The position numbers and the translations under genes were made by a program. A DNA stretch of 64,000 bases, from contig JANBPK010001042.1 in assembly GCA_027579435.1 (NCBI GenBank), positions 90,019 to 154,018 on the forward strand. The letters are read 5' to 3'. Positions 20,746 to 32,000 of the stretch are shown here, piece by piece (the stretch's first letter is position 1; each line of letters starts with the position of its first letter). The DNA comes from Candolleomyces eurysporus. Lineage: Eukaryota > Basidiomycota > Agaricomycetes > Agaricales > Psathyrellaceae. Under the pieces are notes generated by a model. It saw only the letters and a list, made by a program, of their open reading frames with translations. It searched no databases and was not told the origin of the DNA.

Positions 20746-21581
20746 CTAAGCTCGGACTATCGCATCTGCGGTCATCGCTGCACGCCTTCTCTCGACCTCC
20801 GGTACATCCGAATCAGCCTTTCCGGCATATGCAGAAACAGCGTCGGCCCATGGATTCTGCGACCCGCCATACCACTTCCAAGCACACTTCTTCATGAAGT
20901 CATCGAATGACCAGAGCGTCGGCTCCAGCCACCTGATATCTTGATAGACGTAGGTATGAGCCTCTACTCCTTCAGGCAGGTCGCCTATTGGAGGCAGTGG
21001 GTTTGCATGTGGAGGGAGAAGTGCTCCGTCGCCCTCGATTCCTTGGGGTGCGTTGAGCGAGTCAAATGGTGTCAGAGGGTGTACTGTAACAAGGAGACGC
21101 TCGTATTCCTGGCCATGCGGTCCGATCTCAATAGATATATCTCGACAAAAAGGGAAAATATGCATACGTCGCCTTCGAATCTATCGAGAAGCCCAACATC
21201 CGAGAGAGTGAGGCCTCGAACAAGCGTCCCCCTTACGGACCTTTCTTCCTGTTCAAGCTCTCGGTCAGGAAACAATTGCTTGCCTCGTTCGTAAGGCACG
21301 ATGCCTGGGTAATCCGCATTCTAGCGTTGCTCTAAGTTAGACACGCAAGATCAAGCAAAAAGTCTTTTCCAAGTGTACCTTTACTCGATGCCTTGTATAG
21401 TCCTAGTAAAATATGCGATTGATTCGTTAATTTCGGGCGGAAAAGTAGTAAATGCAATCTGTAAACGCACAAGTAACACTGCCGGGCAGATCTCTAGATG
21501 ACCACCATCATTCTGGATGACCCTTTTGAGGATCTTTGGGTGCATGAGAGTACCATAAAAGAATGCGGTATAAGAAGCCAT
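20746..21581 (-). CDS. AIG2-like / gamma-glutamyl-cyclotransferase-fold protein
   Basis: The start at 21581 gives MASYTAFFYGTLMHPKIL, with the YGTL substrate loop of the GGCT/AIG2 fold. Joined across three introns it continues YTRHRVKNADYPGIVPYERG, RGTLVRGLTLSDVGLLDRFE, GDEYERLLVTVHPL (the FEG..YER motif contains the presumed catalytic Glu), GVEAHTYVYQDIRWLEPTLW and FMKKCAWKWYGGSQNP. Members cleave gamma-glutamyl amine or peptide bonds by cyclisation; the actual substrate here is unknown. All exons are in frame, so this copy looks intact, about 210 residues. An inverted paralogue lies at 22384-23195 and remnants of another at 4860-5733. Confidence 0.85.
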
Positions 21582-21778
21582 CGAGAAGCTAGAGCAAGGA
21601 ATTGCCCCTAATTTCGAGTCAGTCTTCAGATAACCGGTGAATAACCGGGCACTAAGCTTTACGCATCACCGGTTGATCGCGGACCGTTGCCTTCCCTTTG
21701 GAAACTCCAAGCGCCCGCCTCATCCCCCTTCCTCCGAGTCCCTTCCTCTCGGGAGAAAGCTTGAGCCCAAAAAANTAT

Positions 21779-21862
21779 GGGAGCATAGCCCATATAGGAG
21801 GGCAGTATAATGAATTGCCTAGTGAATTCTAGAGGTCTCGCGTCGGATCTACGCTGGTCCCA
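21779..21862 (+). repeat. tRNA-Phe-like element, copy C (degenerate)
   Basis: 84 bp running GGGAGCA-TA-GCCC-ATATAGGA-GGGC and ending TGGTCCCA. The acceptor ends pair in part, the D stem GCCC/GGGC pairs fully, and a CTAG-TGAATT-CTAG hairpin places GAA (Phe anticodon) in the loop. The T arm (TCGGATC loop) has lost several stem pairs compared with copy D. It is most likely a dead tRNA-derived repeat. It is the mirror partner of 22099-22182 in the inverted duplication. Confidence 0.55.
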
Positions 21863-21899
21863 GTTCTTGGTTTTTAGAGCCTTGAAATTCTCGAGTAGT

Positions 21900-22028
21900 A
21901 TGCCTGTAGAATGATTGAAGATGGGTTGTATATGCTTTGCAGATGGCGCACTGGCAGTATCGCCTGTGTATAATACCATATTTTAGGTGGAACTCCCACT
22001 CATGGTATCGAGTGAGGGGACAATTCAT
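21900..22028 (-). pseudogene. 5' fragment of the 19225-20400 hypothetical gene
   Basis: Minus-strand reading from ATG 22028 gives MNCPLTRYHEWEFHLKYGII, then RRYCQCAICKAYTTHLQSFY, matching the first about 40 residues of the gene starting at 20400 with a two-residue insertion. Similarity ends near 21900. No downstream exon is present, so this is a truncated copy lying in the spacer of the inverted duplication. Confidence 0.8.
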
Positions 22029-22098
22029 CTCGGTTGGACCGAAATGTCAACTCGAGTGCCATTTTGTACCAATTGACCGGAAATAAATTCCTAAAAAT

Positions 22099-22182
22099 TG
22101 GGACCACCGCGGATCGAACGCGGGACCTTTAGAGTTCTCCGGCTGCTTCAGTCTATTGCTCTCCCATATAGGCTATGTCCCC
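22099..22182 (-). tRNA. tRNA-Phe(GAA)-like gene or pseudogene with 11-nt intron
   Basis: Folds as a tRNA on the minus strand. Acceptor GGGGACA/TGGTCCC has one mismatch and one G-U. The D arm is GCCT-ATATGGGA-GAGC with one mismatch. Anticodon stem ATAGA/TCTAA holds loop CTGAAG, giving anticodon GAA. An extra 11 nt follows position 37, the usual place for a nuclear tRNA intron. Variable loop AGGTC is followed by a perfect T arm CCGCG-TTCGATC-CGCGG and A73. Five T follow, a possible Pol III terminator. The overall order closely resembles fungal tRNA-Phe. The stem mismatches and the shared T-arm/acceptor sequence in copies A, B and C suggest a tRNA-derived repeat rather than a working gene. Confidence 0.5.
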
Positions 22183-22383
22183 ATACTCTTTGGCTGAACC
22201 TTTCTCACCAAAGGAAGGGAAGGAGAGGGCGGGAAGACCGGTCGGGCGCTTGCTGACTATTTCCAAGCAGAAAGGCGACGGCCCGTGGTGAACGGTGTTT
22301 AAGTGGCCGGTTATTCACCGTTTATCTATAGCTATCTGCGGAACTCGATTAGGGGCTACATTCTCTGCACCAAGCCTTACTTG

Positions 22384-23195
22384 ATGGCTCTCTATACCGC
22401 ATTCTTTTATGGCACTCTCATGCATCCAAAAATCTTGAAGTTCGTCATCCAGAATGATGGTACTCATCTAGAGATCTGCCTGGCAGTGCTGCTCGTACGT
22501 TTTGGTACACCCATTGCTGATTAATACCGGAACTGAATACTTGAGCAGGGTTATACAAGGCATCGAGTGAAGGTGCACTTGGAAAAAAACCTCCTCCTTG
22601 ATTAAATGAAAGTGATATCACCAGAACCAGGACTACCCAGGCATCGTGCCTTACGAACGAGGCAAGCAGTTGTTCACAGACCGAGAGCTTGATCAGGAAG
22701 AACGGTCCGTAAGAGGAACTCTCGTCCGAGGCCTCACTCTCTCTGATATTGGAGAGCTCGATGGGTTCGAAGGCGACGTACGTACCTCTCCTTCACTATC
22801 TTTCAAAAGTTATCTATCGAGATCGGACCACATGTACAGGAATACGAGCGCCTCCGCGTCACGGCTTACCCTCTGACACCATTTGAGTTAACGCACATCG
22901 AGGTGAAGGCGACGAGGCACTCCTTCCTCCGCACGCGAATCCATTACCTCTGATTAGCGAGCTACCTGAAGGAGTTGAGGCTCATACCTACGTCTTTCAA
23001 GATATCAGATGGTTGGAGCCGACACTCTGGTCATTCGATGATTTTATGAAGAAGTGCGCCTGGAAGTGGTACGGTGGGTCCCAGAATCCATCAGCAGATG
23101 CTATTTCTCCAGATGCCGGAAAGATCGATTCTGATGTCCCTGAGGTCGAGAAAAGGCGTGCTGCAATGACTGCAGATGCAGTAGTTAGAGCTTAG
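22384..23195 (+). pseudogene. AIG2-like paralogue with a frameshift (inverted copy)
   Basis: Inverted copy of 20746-21581. It starts MALYTAFFYGTLMHPKIL and shares exon order and splice positions: YTRHRVK, then QDYPGIVPYERGKQLF, RGTLVRGLTLSDIGELDGFE, GDEYERLRVTAYPLTPFEL. After that, near 22888, one base is missing relative to the frame. Restoring the frame yields the expected EGDEALLPPHANPLP and the rest of the protein to VVRA at 23195. As written, translation ends early at about 22950. It may be a real inactivation or a sequencing error at TTAACG. Apart from this site the copy is well conserved. Confidence 0.75.
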
Positions 23196-24043
23196 ACTTT
23201 AGACCTTCGATCCGCCTTTTCCGAGGACTCTATCCTCGGGTACTTGTACTCTGCAGGTTCCCAGTGCCAAGAAAACAGGCTTATAAGAACCAGTGACTTG
23301 TATATCATGTGACCATGACCGTAGCTTTATGTTCAAACCCCTCGATGTGCAAATCTTTTCATTGCATTTCAAACTCTGAAGGTTCATAATGAATTTTATT
23401 ATATTTATAATTTTAGAGTAAAAAATTACAAGAGCACTTTCCAAGGGCCATGAACCCCCTTGAGTCCTCGGAATATGCCGCGCAACGCGACGGCCCATAA
23501 CGCACAAGTAATTTGAGGGAATGTCGATAAAGATCGTTTGTGGCCTAATACAGTATTCAAGTTGGGACGAATAGTGGTTTCAGTAGCCTTTGAGGCGAAA
23601 CTAAGGATACTGGCAGCTGACAACCCACATCGTGTTTTATGCTATAGCAAATTTGCGTTGGTTTTAACTTAAACCTTTATAGTGACACTGAGCATAGGTT
23701 ATTACACTCTCCTCGATCTTGAAAGTTCCTGTTTTTGGAGCCTGAATGTTCTCGACTATGACGAGCAAGAATGATCGTTTGGGGGTTTGGAGGAAAATGA
23801 AGTTTAGGGGAGGGGGACTGCAAGCTATTGGATTATGAGCGTCATTACCAACTTCATGTTACATCTGAATCAACTCGTCTGTGTACAATTATGAAGAGTC
23901 ACCAGCGGGAGTCGGAACTGAGGTTATAGGATCTGCATCGTTGGGAGTTCCAATCACGAATTTCATAAAATTCGAGGATTTCAGACATCTCTGATAAATG
24001 ATCTATCAACTGGGTGTTACACCTCTTCTATAAGCATCGAGAG
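23196..24043. other. Intergenic, AT-rich, no gene seen
   Basis: 848 bp between two converging 3' ends. An AT-rich stretch at 23385-23430 is the only compositional feature noticed. Open frames here (for example 23199-23507, minus) show no protein-like pattern. Confidence 0.5.
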
Positions 24044-25178
24044 TTAATGGCCTCCGGTGCCCGGTGTGGGTGCCGGGATTGGAATCGAAGCCAGAGGAGC
24101 TGTACCATTGAGAGCTTCCTTCGACGCCTGCTTCAACGCGGCCATTATGCCGGCGAAATCCCTGAGTTGACCAGGTGCAAAGTGGTCATAGACCGGGGAT
24201 TTGTTGTATGCAATCTCGGCAGTCTTGATCTGAAATTGGGCGAGCGAAAGTCAAGGCCAATGGACAACGACAACTTTCACAAGGGAAGGCTTACCAAGAC
24301 TTCTGCGGTCATACCTTTGATAGGTGAGGCCGAAGATCTAAAGCGATGCATGCGATAAGTCATGTTTCCTAGCAAGGGCACTTGTGAATCGCTGGTGTTC
24401 TAAGTGACAGAGTGGTCAGCCAACGATCGACGCCTCAATCCAAACACGTACGTAGAAATCGTCCTGGTAAGGCCAGTCTTCACTGCCAATATCGACCAAC
24501 TTTTCCTTCTTTGCTATAGAAGGATCCAAGATAGCCTCCAAAGGGTGGCTGAATATACGATCCACCTCGTCCTCGGCGGCCTTGAGGGATCGTAGAATGT
24601 CTGGTTTGGTCAGTAGGGCAACGACTGGGGCGACACCAATTCTGTAGAGCGAAATCTGAGGGTCCAGCAAGCCAAGGACGTGGATGTCCGGGCAGTTTAG
24701 AGGGAGCCCGACTTCTTCATTGGCTTCACGCATCTGACAGACGAGAACCGAGTCAGTCGTGTGCAGATTCGACTGACGTCATGGGGAGAACTTACAGCAG
24801 TTACCACGAAGTTGTCGTCTTCGGCATCCACTCTACCTCCAGGTAAAGCGGTCTGCCCAGGATGCGTCCGCAGACTTTTCGACCTAGTTGTAAGGAGTAC
24901 TCGCAATTCGCCTTCTTCCTCATACAGGAGTACAAGAACAGCTGCAAGCTTGCCCCCGGGCTCAGAGGATCTGCCAACGAAATCAATCAACCGATCTTTC
25001 GAAGGACTGTGGGGTCGATTGGACTAACGGACAGAAGGTATTTGGACTCCGTGGAGTTGGAGAAATGGGCCAGAAGGCGCTTAATGCATGCTTTCGAGGA
25101 TTCGGAGAGGCTTTGGAGAGTGTCGGGCGTCACTGACGCCTCTATTGGGGCTGCTGGATCGAACATTAGGGCTTTCTA
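24044..25178 (-). CDS. Nudix hydrolase, probable CoA diphosphatase (PCD1-like)
   Basis: Predicted hydrolase of CoA and related diphosphates, usually peroxisomal or mitochondrial. The Nudix box reads LPGGRVD...REANEEVGLP across an intron: GQTALPGGRVDAEDDNFV, then REANEEVGLPLNCPDIHV. The upstream region has RVLLTTRSKSLRTHPGQ. Downstream: DFYNTSDSQVPLLGNMTYRM and KTAEIAYNKSPVYDHFAP, both typical of the PCD1 family. The protein ends APTPGTGGH at TAA 24044-24046. Starting at ATG 25178 (MFDPAAPIEASVTPDTLQS), the frame stops just before RLIDFVGRSS. Either a 26-bp GT-AG intron at about 25003-25028 or a one-base error is needed. Three other introns are normal size. Confidence 0.8.
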
Positions 25179-27934
25179 GAGAGACAGCAATCCGTATGGG
25201 TAGTCAGGAGACTGGAGACGGTCGGAGTGGCAGTTGTGAGTTGAGGCCTTCCCCCGGTAAGCGGTAAGCGGAAGGGATTGTGTATTCTTGTTTGTCTCTG
25301 CGACAGAGAGCTTGGCGGCTGCACGGAATTGGCACGGAACTTGAAATGCCAATATTAATGGAGCGGAGAGGGTGGGTTTAATCTGGCGTGCTCATGATAC
25401 TAACACAGGCTCGCAGTTGAAAATCGGTCAACGGATATTCCTGACGCCTTCGNAAAAAAAATATGGAAGTAAACATCGTTCAAGGTTTGAACCTTTACAT
25501 TGGGCACCCATACTATCCGCTAATCATGGAAAGCAAAAGCAGGAGTGCTGTGCTGATTTCTCATCAGTAGGTCAATGACATTGATAGGGTCAGGTACACA
25601 CTGCTCGAGTGTGACGTAGTATGATCTCACATCGGGTCGTTTACTGGAATAATACCCCTCGTCAACGACTCCCTTGCTTCAGCCGACAATTGAGGAGGGA
25701 TGTATCGAGCATGACGAAAGCCAGGGACTAGGGTCCGGGCTTTGAATGGGTCGCTCCAATACTCGTAAGTGAAAGCACCGTTAATACAGTCGACAACCCG
25801 CCAAGCTTACCTCAGAATCCAAAGCTCAAACCGGTGCTCAGTGCTCAACACTTGCCGAGGGTTCCAAGTGGAGAACGAGTCGTTGTCCCAGTCCTCAAGA
25901 ACTCCGAGACGCACGTTTTAGCTCTTTGCAGTTTGGAGACTGCCTTTGCGACGAGCACCGACAGCAACCGCAGGCTCCGTAGCTCACTCAGCGAGCACGA
26001 CTGCGATCTAAAATGATTCAGAAGCAACATCAGGCCCTTGAGTCTATGAAATGCGGATATCAGTCTTGAACCGCCGGGAGACCACCCACCGCTGCTTTCA
26101 ACGCATTTCGGCTACACGGAGCAATGTGAACATGCTGCTACACCTGCTGTATGCTATACACACTGTCAAATGAGGTCCAGCAGCGTTCCACAGTGCAGCA
26201 CAGTCGGTCTTGAGAGGAGGAAAGTCAGGTAATGGCGGCCATTAGCTTCTTGAGAGTTGGAAAGACTTATTCCTTGCATATGCTCAGTCCCCGGCTGCAG
26301 CAGGTGAACGTCAGACCGGCCATGGATCTGGACCTATGGCTTAGCTACAGCAAGCGCTAGATCATGCCGAGTTTCCGTAGAGGGCTCGATGTGACGGATG
26401 AAGTGAACTGTTACGGACAAGTATGCAAGCACAATCCTTCGAAAATNAAAAAACGCATAGCTCATTCTTCGCCTAGTTAGTTTCCACTGGCAGCCAAAGT
26501 CAAACAACGCGGGTGATGCACAGGAGAGATCGAGCGCATTAACTCAGACCAGCTAGAGTGCCCGAGGCCTGACGGTAAGGGTAAGCCCTCTCTGGTTCAT
26601 ATATTTGGTCATATATTTTGCATTCCATTCTGTACCTCAAGGCCGTGCAGTATTTTGAAAGAACTCCGCCTGGCTCTCACGAATCAATGCGTCGATTACT
26701 GGACGATTAAACTTGTTCCTGAATGTCTGACAAAACGGTATCTCTGTTAATATGGGACAGAAACCGAAGTTTACGGTAGAAACGGTAACACGTAACGCAA
26801 GGCTTGTTGCCTAAAATTTAGTNAAAAAAGAAATCACCATTGAACAGTAAGTCAAAAAATTGGGCCCTGCGCCGCGGGCCCTCAAGTCGGTGCTTGCTGA
26901 ATTTGGCGGTCCAAAAAAATGTGACGCTCCAAAGTCGGTTACTGCCGTACGGTCCGGTACCGTATCATACGCGAACTTGAGGTACGACTGCGACAAGGTC
27001 GCAGATATGATCATTGCTGGGCAGTCGGGCTCAAGTGATGGCAGTGAGCTAAATTCCACGAACTACTGAGCCACTGCATACCCCCAACGGCCATCATCAA
27101 GGTGAGACAGAATGCTTGCTTGTCGCTATATTTCTAACGCTTCGACTCTTCTAATGCTTCCACTTCAGACAACAGCAGAGTATGTCCCCTTGACGCTGAC
27201 TCAGCACCTTTAATCGCCCGAAACTCCGCCGGACGGGGTATAAAGAGAGCAATTCCGCCTCTCCGTTTCTTCGTCCTCGGTCCCAATGTCCCTTTGGTAC
27301 GAATAACGTCTTTAACCCCCCATTACAGTCCCGCTGACGCTTGCTTTCTTTTAGAGGCATTGCATTCCGCCACGTGGGCTGCATCCTGAGCCTGGCACTG
27401 CCGGCAACGGGTTTGAGGTATGTGCTGCTTCAATTCCCCCACCAAACCAACCACTAATCCTCCTGCGGTAAGGCCCTGGTTAGCTGTTTGAACCGTGTCG
27501 CTCGCAGTTGGCGAGCGGCAGTTGCGATTCGCAACTGCTATGGTGAGTGAAATGTCCCCGCCACCATCCGCCTGTCGCCTGACCATTCCATTTGCAGCAA
27601 CTAAATCACCCGCCCGTGTGCTAAAGCCGGTTGATTGAACCGTTCTGACAGACGGCCGTGCAATCATCTAGCTATCTCGCCGGTGGACGGCTGGTATGGG
27701 CCCAGGTAGTTCGTCAAGGTGGTACGATATTCTGGCATTGCACGAGGGCGGAGGTTGCATTTTGTGAAAATTAATTACCCCAGGCCATTTGTCCCTTCGT
27801 GTATCTTGCTACGTATACACTCGAGTATTGTTGTGTAAAAATGCATAACGATTTTGGGATCCAAATCTTTGTTGAGCGCTCTGTAGAAGTCAGTCACTGA
27901 GGTTGCCTCTTCCCATATCACTTTCCCCGCTAAA
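25179..27934. other. 2.75 kb without recognisable genes
   Basis: No open frame here gives a protein I recognise. The region contains three N characters (25453, 26446, 26823), each beside an A run, and a 26860-27069 frame that looks accidental. A short inverted GCGA/TCGC-rich stretch (TTGGCGAGCGGCAGTTGCGA with TTCGCAACTGC, 27509-27538) could form a hairpin. No transposon hallmark seen. It should include the promoter of pICln at the right and that of the Nudix gene at the left. Confidence 0.45.
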
Positions 27935-28963
27935 ATGCCTGCGGTGACACTCATCGACGCGATTCCTGCTTTTGCCACCCAAGAAGAGTACTCCTCGTTA
28001 TCGGTATCGACACCAAGCTCGTTCAACGACCTGCCCCCGGTCCTGAAATACAAGGAAGAAAATGTATCGGTTGACATCCAACCGCCAGTCGAAGGGTTCA
28101 GCAACGAGGACTCGGCCAGTGGAACCCTTTACGTTCTAACAAGGTACCATCGGTTTCAAATTTCTTTTTCTCTTCTAGGGTACTCATCACTATCTATCTC
28201 ATAGTGTCCTTGCCTTCACATCGTCCACTGGTCGCAGTTTCCAAGTCAAATACCCATCAATAACACTTCATGCCGTATCTCGGAGCGGTCCCCGACAATC
28301 TATATACTGCCAGCTTGACGAATCCGAAGATGCCGAACCAACGACATCGAATGGGGCTCAGGACACAACCAACGGCGCGGCAAGCGGGGGTGCGGATGGT
28401 GAGGGAGAGGGGGAAGAAGAGGAGGGAGAGGGTAACGAGGGAGAGTTTTCAGAGATGAGGGAACTGAACATCATCCCAGCCTCCGCTGAATCTCGTACGT
28501 CCCATATTCATTCACCCGCCGTGACATCCCTAACCAACTGATACTATCCTATTCGATTGAAAAAAGTGGACGCCATTTTCGAAGCCCTTTCCCAATGCGC
28601 CTCCCTCCACCCGGACAAATTCTCCGATGACGAGGACATGGAAGGCGATGCATTCATGGACGACGGGTCGTCCCCCTTCGAAGTCTTCACAGGAGACGGC
28701 GACGAAGAGCTCAGTGAAGTTGGCAAGGTTCGCAGTGATTTCATTAACAGCAATCGCTTTACTCCATACTAGACAATCTCTTTTTTTATCATTCTTTCTT
28801 GCACGCTGCCCAGGCTGCACTTGCGCACCTCGAATCTATCATCTACGATCCTTTCCAACCAAAAGAAGATGACGACGATGCTGTCAAAGCAACAGACGAA
28901 GATGAACCCGAGCAACAAAAACAATCGACTGAAGAAGTGTCCACACAAAAAGTTCAATCATAG
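27935..28963 (+). CDS. pICln (methylosome subunit, Sm-protein assembly chaperone)
   Basis: Matches the ICln/CLNS1A family, which holds Sm proteins for PRMT5 methylation and snRNP assembly; the old name is a chloride-conductance regulator. The start at 27935 gives MPAVTLIDAIPAFATQEEY. A PH-like domain follows: SGTLYVLTS, then after a 60-bp intron VLAFTSSTGRSFQVKYPSIT, LHAVSR and IYCQLDE. Acidic Glu/Asp/Gly-rich stretches, ELNIIP, a FEALSQCASLHPD helix and an acidic C-terminal tail follow, as in the family. Four exons join cleanly, with introns at about 28144-28203, 28495-28566 and 28729-28812. It converges on the nucleoporin gene with a 100-bp gap. Confidence 0.85.
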
Positions 28964-29063
28964 CCAGGAGACGATCTTGTAAAGTACTACACGACGTACA
29001 GACAGACAAAAGTTACAACAGACAGAAAATAATTCGTAAGAAAACACGATCATCGTTATCTAC

Positions 29064-32000
29064 CTAAGCTTCCTTCTTGAAGCTCGCAAAGAGTGAAGTC
29101 GATGGCGGTTTGTGGAACGTGGGCATAGGACCCCAATCGAACGAGGGAGCAGCGGGCGTCGGCGTACCGGGCGACCTCTTGGGAAGCTGGACCGAGCTAT
29201 GCTTCTTTGTGACCACACGTCTGCTGCTGGAACCTCCAGGAAGTAAGGCGGACGGACTGAAGTCATCGTCAGGCAAGGCGAAAGCATTCTGAGACTCATT
29301 TTTGACTGGGGTGTCGAAGGATCCTCCCGAGAAACTCGAGGGGAGAGAAAACACTGGTGCGGTACCAGATGTCGCGGTCTTGGCAAGTTCGGGTTTCGGT
29401 GGGGTCCTGAGGGGACTGTCGAATCCGAGAGGTGGGGGTTTCGAAACATTCACACTGTTGTTCAGCAACGGCTCTTTGCGAGCGGCTAGCAACGCCTTCT
29501 TGAGCCTATGAGCACCACGCTCTGCATTCAGAGCCGCAGCGGTCGTCGCAGCTACGTTGGGAGTGATATTGGCCGGGCGAAGAATGCGGTCAGGAAGTCT
29601 GGGGTCCCGAACTGGTGTCGACAGGGAAGGGGTGGCTCTCGAAATATCCACCTTTGCAAATCGTGCTGTGAGTGCTGCGATATCATCTCCCTTCTGACCG
29701 AGAGCGATTTCTATGTTTCGGAAAGATCGATTGACAGTGTCCAGTGAAGGTGGCCTTTTCTATTGTTCAGCATAGATCATGGGAAAGACACAAAGGAACG
29801 CACTTGATAGATGGTTTGCCTGTTGACGATTCGTTTAATTTCTTCTTGGACTCCTGAAGCTTGCCTTCCAGCTTTTGAATCCGATCTCGAATTGCCTATC
29901 AAATAAAATTCAGATTCGAAGAAGTCATTTGAAAAAAAAGCTACTGACCCTAATCCCTCTTCGAAGCTGAGTCTGTGTCTCGCTATGTTCAGGACCCAAC
30001 GATCTTGTCTTCAACATCTTCGCAAACTCTGGATCCGTTTTCGCCTTATTGAACCGTGCAATTTCCTCTCGTCGTGTACCAGCTTAATCAAAGCATGAGA
30101 ACCAAAACGAATGAGATAAACGGCTTTGTGATGTACCTTTCAACAGACTGCTATTCAGATCCCGTATATCCTGCTTGATTCGATCCCGCTGCTCTTCCAG
30201 AACGGTCAATTCATCCACAAATTTAAGGGTGACCTGTCCAAACTGCTTGAGGTCCCCGAGGCTCCATTTCCCTGAATTTCCAAGGTCTGCCCGATTCCAT
30301 GAACCTCCGGCTGATTTGCGGAGATGCTGCAGCTTCTGACTGGCGAGTTGGGCATGAGAGCGCAGCTACCAACAAGTGTCAATAACAGTTAGGTTAGTTA
30401 AAATACTGGGACATACCTCCTCAAGTTCCTTGTTCAAAGACATGATAAGAAGTGCGCATTCCTTCTGCATACCTTCCTCCATGGTCAATTCAGGTGGAGG
30501 TGCTGGTTTTGCGGGAGTCGGTTTCTGTGCAGGAGCAGCGGGCTTGGGTCCAGCGCCGGAAGCTGGCTGTGGTTGCGCGGCGGGGCCTCCACCGAACAAG
30601 CCAGTCGGGGGAGCCTGCGGGCTAATTTTGAATCCCTGGCCACCACCAAACACAGGCTTAGCTGGTGGCTGAGCTCCGAACGGCGATGGGGCTGGTGGTG
30701 TAGCACCGAAGACCGGAGGTTTGGCTGGGCCTGGAGTCGAACCAAACACTGGTGGTGCAGCACCGAAGACTGGAGGTTTGACTGGGCCTGCAGTTGAACC
30801 AAACACTGGTGGTGTAGCACCAAAAACCGGAGGCTTGGCTGGGCCTGGAGTCGAACCAAACACTCCCGACGGTGCAGGCGCTTTCGCAGCAGGAGCCGCC
30901 GGAAGGTTGAGGTTGAACGCAGGGAGAGTGAAAGGTGCTGGTGCCTTTTCGGTGGCCGTTGGAGGTGCGGTAGCGGGAGCGCCAAAGAGGCTGGATGGAG
31001 CTGCAGGTTGTGAGGAAGGACGGGAAAGGTCGGGTTTAGGCAGACCGGCGGTTGCGCCACCAAATAAGTTGGTTGGAGGAGTAATTGAAGGCGGAGTAGA
31101 TGCAGGTTTTGGGGGTTGTCCAAAAAGACTTTGCCCAGCAGGGACACCAAAGAGAGAGGGAGGAGCAGGGGGTTTGTCCGTCCCCGATGTAGCTGGACGC
31201 CCAGGAGGTTGAGCATGCGCAAGGAATGGAGTACCAGGCATCTGCGGAGCCTTGATAGGAACTGGAGCCGAAAAGACTGGGGCGGAGGACGGTTGGATAT
31301 TCCCGGGAGCAGCAGCTTTCCCTGGGAGAGAGGCAGGAGCTGGTTTTGGAGCAGCCGGTGGTACTTTCGAAGCTTCGTCTTCCTCTTCTCCAGAGAAAGG
31401 AGTGCTGGCCAATGGGGAACTGCGCGCGGGTCGAGTGCTGGGCCGACCCAGCCCAACACCACCGAAAGCAGGTGGCGAAGGACTGCTCGAGGTCGGGGAT
31501 GGGGAGGGACTTCTCCGAGGAGGAACGTTCGCAGGCTCTTTCTCTGGCGTTCCAGGCGGGGTCGTACTTCCAGATCTTTCAGCGGACAGAGTGACTTTGA
31601 TATCTGGGACTGGTGTAGCTGAAGCGGAACGGGGAAGGGGAATAGCAGCTGGTTCTGGAGAAGGCGGTTGAGACCCTTCATCTTCTTCATTCTCCTCCCC
31701 AGGCAAATCATCCTCATCAGACAAATGGTCATCTGACAGATCGTCCTCTTCATCCTCTTCCTCATCAGAGGGACTCGGAACATAGTCCTCGTCATCCTGA
31801 TCTGACTCCTCCAATTCCTCCGATCGAACTGACCGTGTGTCACTAACTTCTCCTTCCTCACCCTCGGCCTCACCCTGTTCTTCTCTTTCACCCTCTGCTT
31901 TGCTTTCGCTTGGTTTGGCTTCCTCAGACCTGACCTCGACAAATGAGCCACCCGTAGAAGAGATGTCTCCAAACGATGTATCGGCTTTCACAGACTCTGG

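Larger units (their letters stand above)
20746..23195. repeat. Inverted duplication (palindromic AIG2-like locus)
   Basis: Two arms face each other around a centre near 21980. Left arm outward: tRNA-like element 21779-21862, 197 bp, gene start 21581. Right arm: tRNA-like element 22099-22182, 201 bp, gene start 22384. The two intergenic stretches are themselves similar when one is reverse-complemented (for example CCGGTTATTCACCG in both). The 236-bp centre holds a fragment of the 5' end of the neighbouring hypothetical gene. The arms have clearly diverged, so the duplication is not recent. Confidence 0.85.

Noticed and set aside
24060..24100. GATTGGAATCGAAGCC resembling a tRNA B box.
   Set aside because: It lies in the coding C terminus of the Nudix gene (ASIPIPAPTPGTGGH) and no cloverleaf forms.
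26811..27069. Short open frames with apparent protein-like text on both strands.
   Set aside because: No family resemblance, no splice partners, and an N beside an A run; probably chance.
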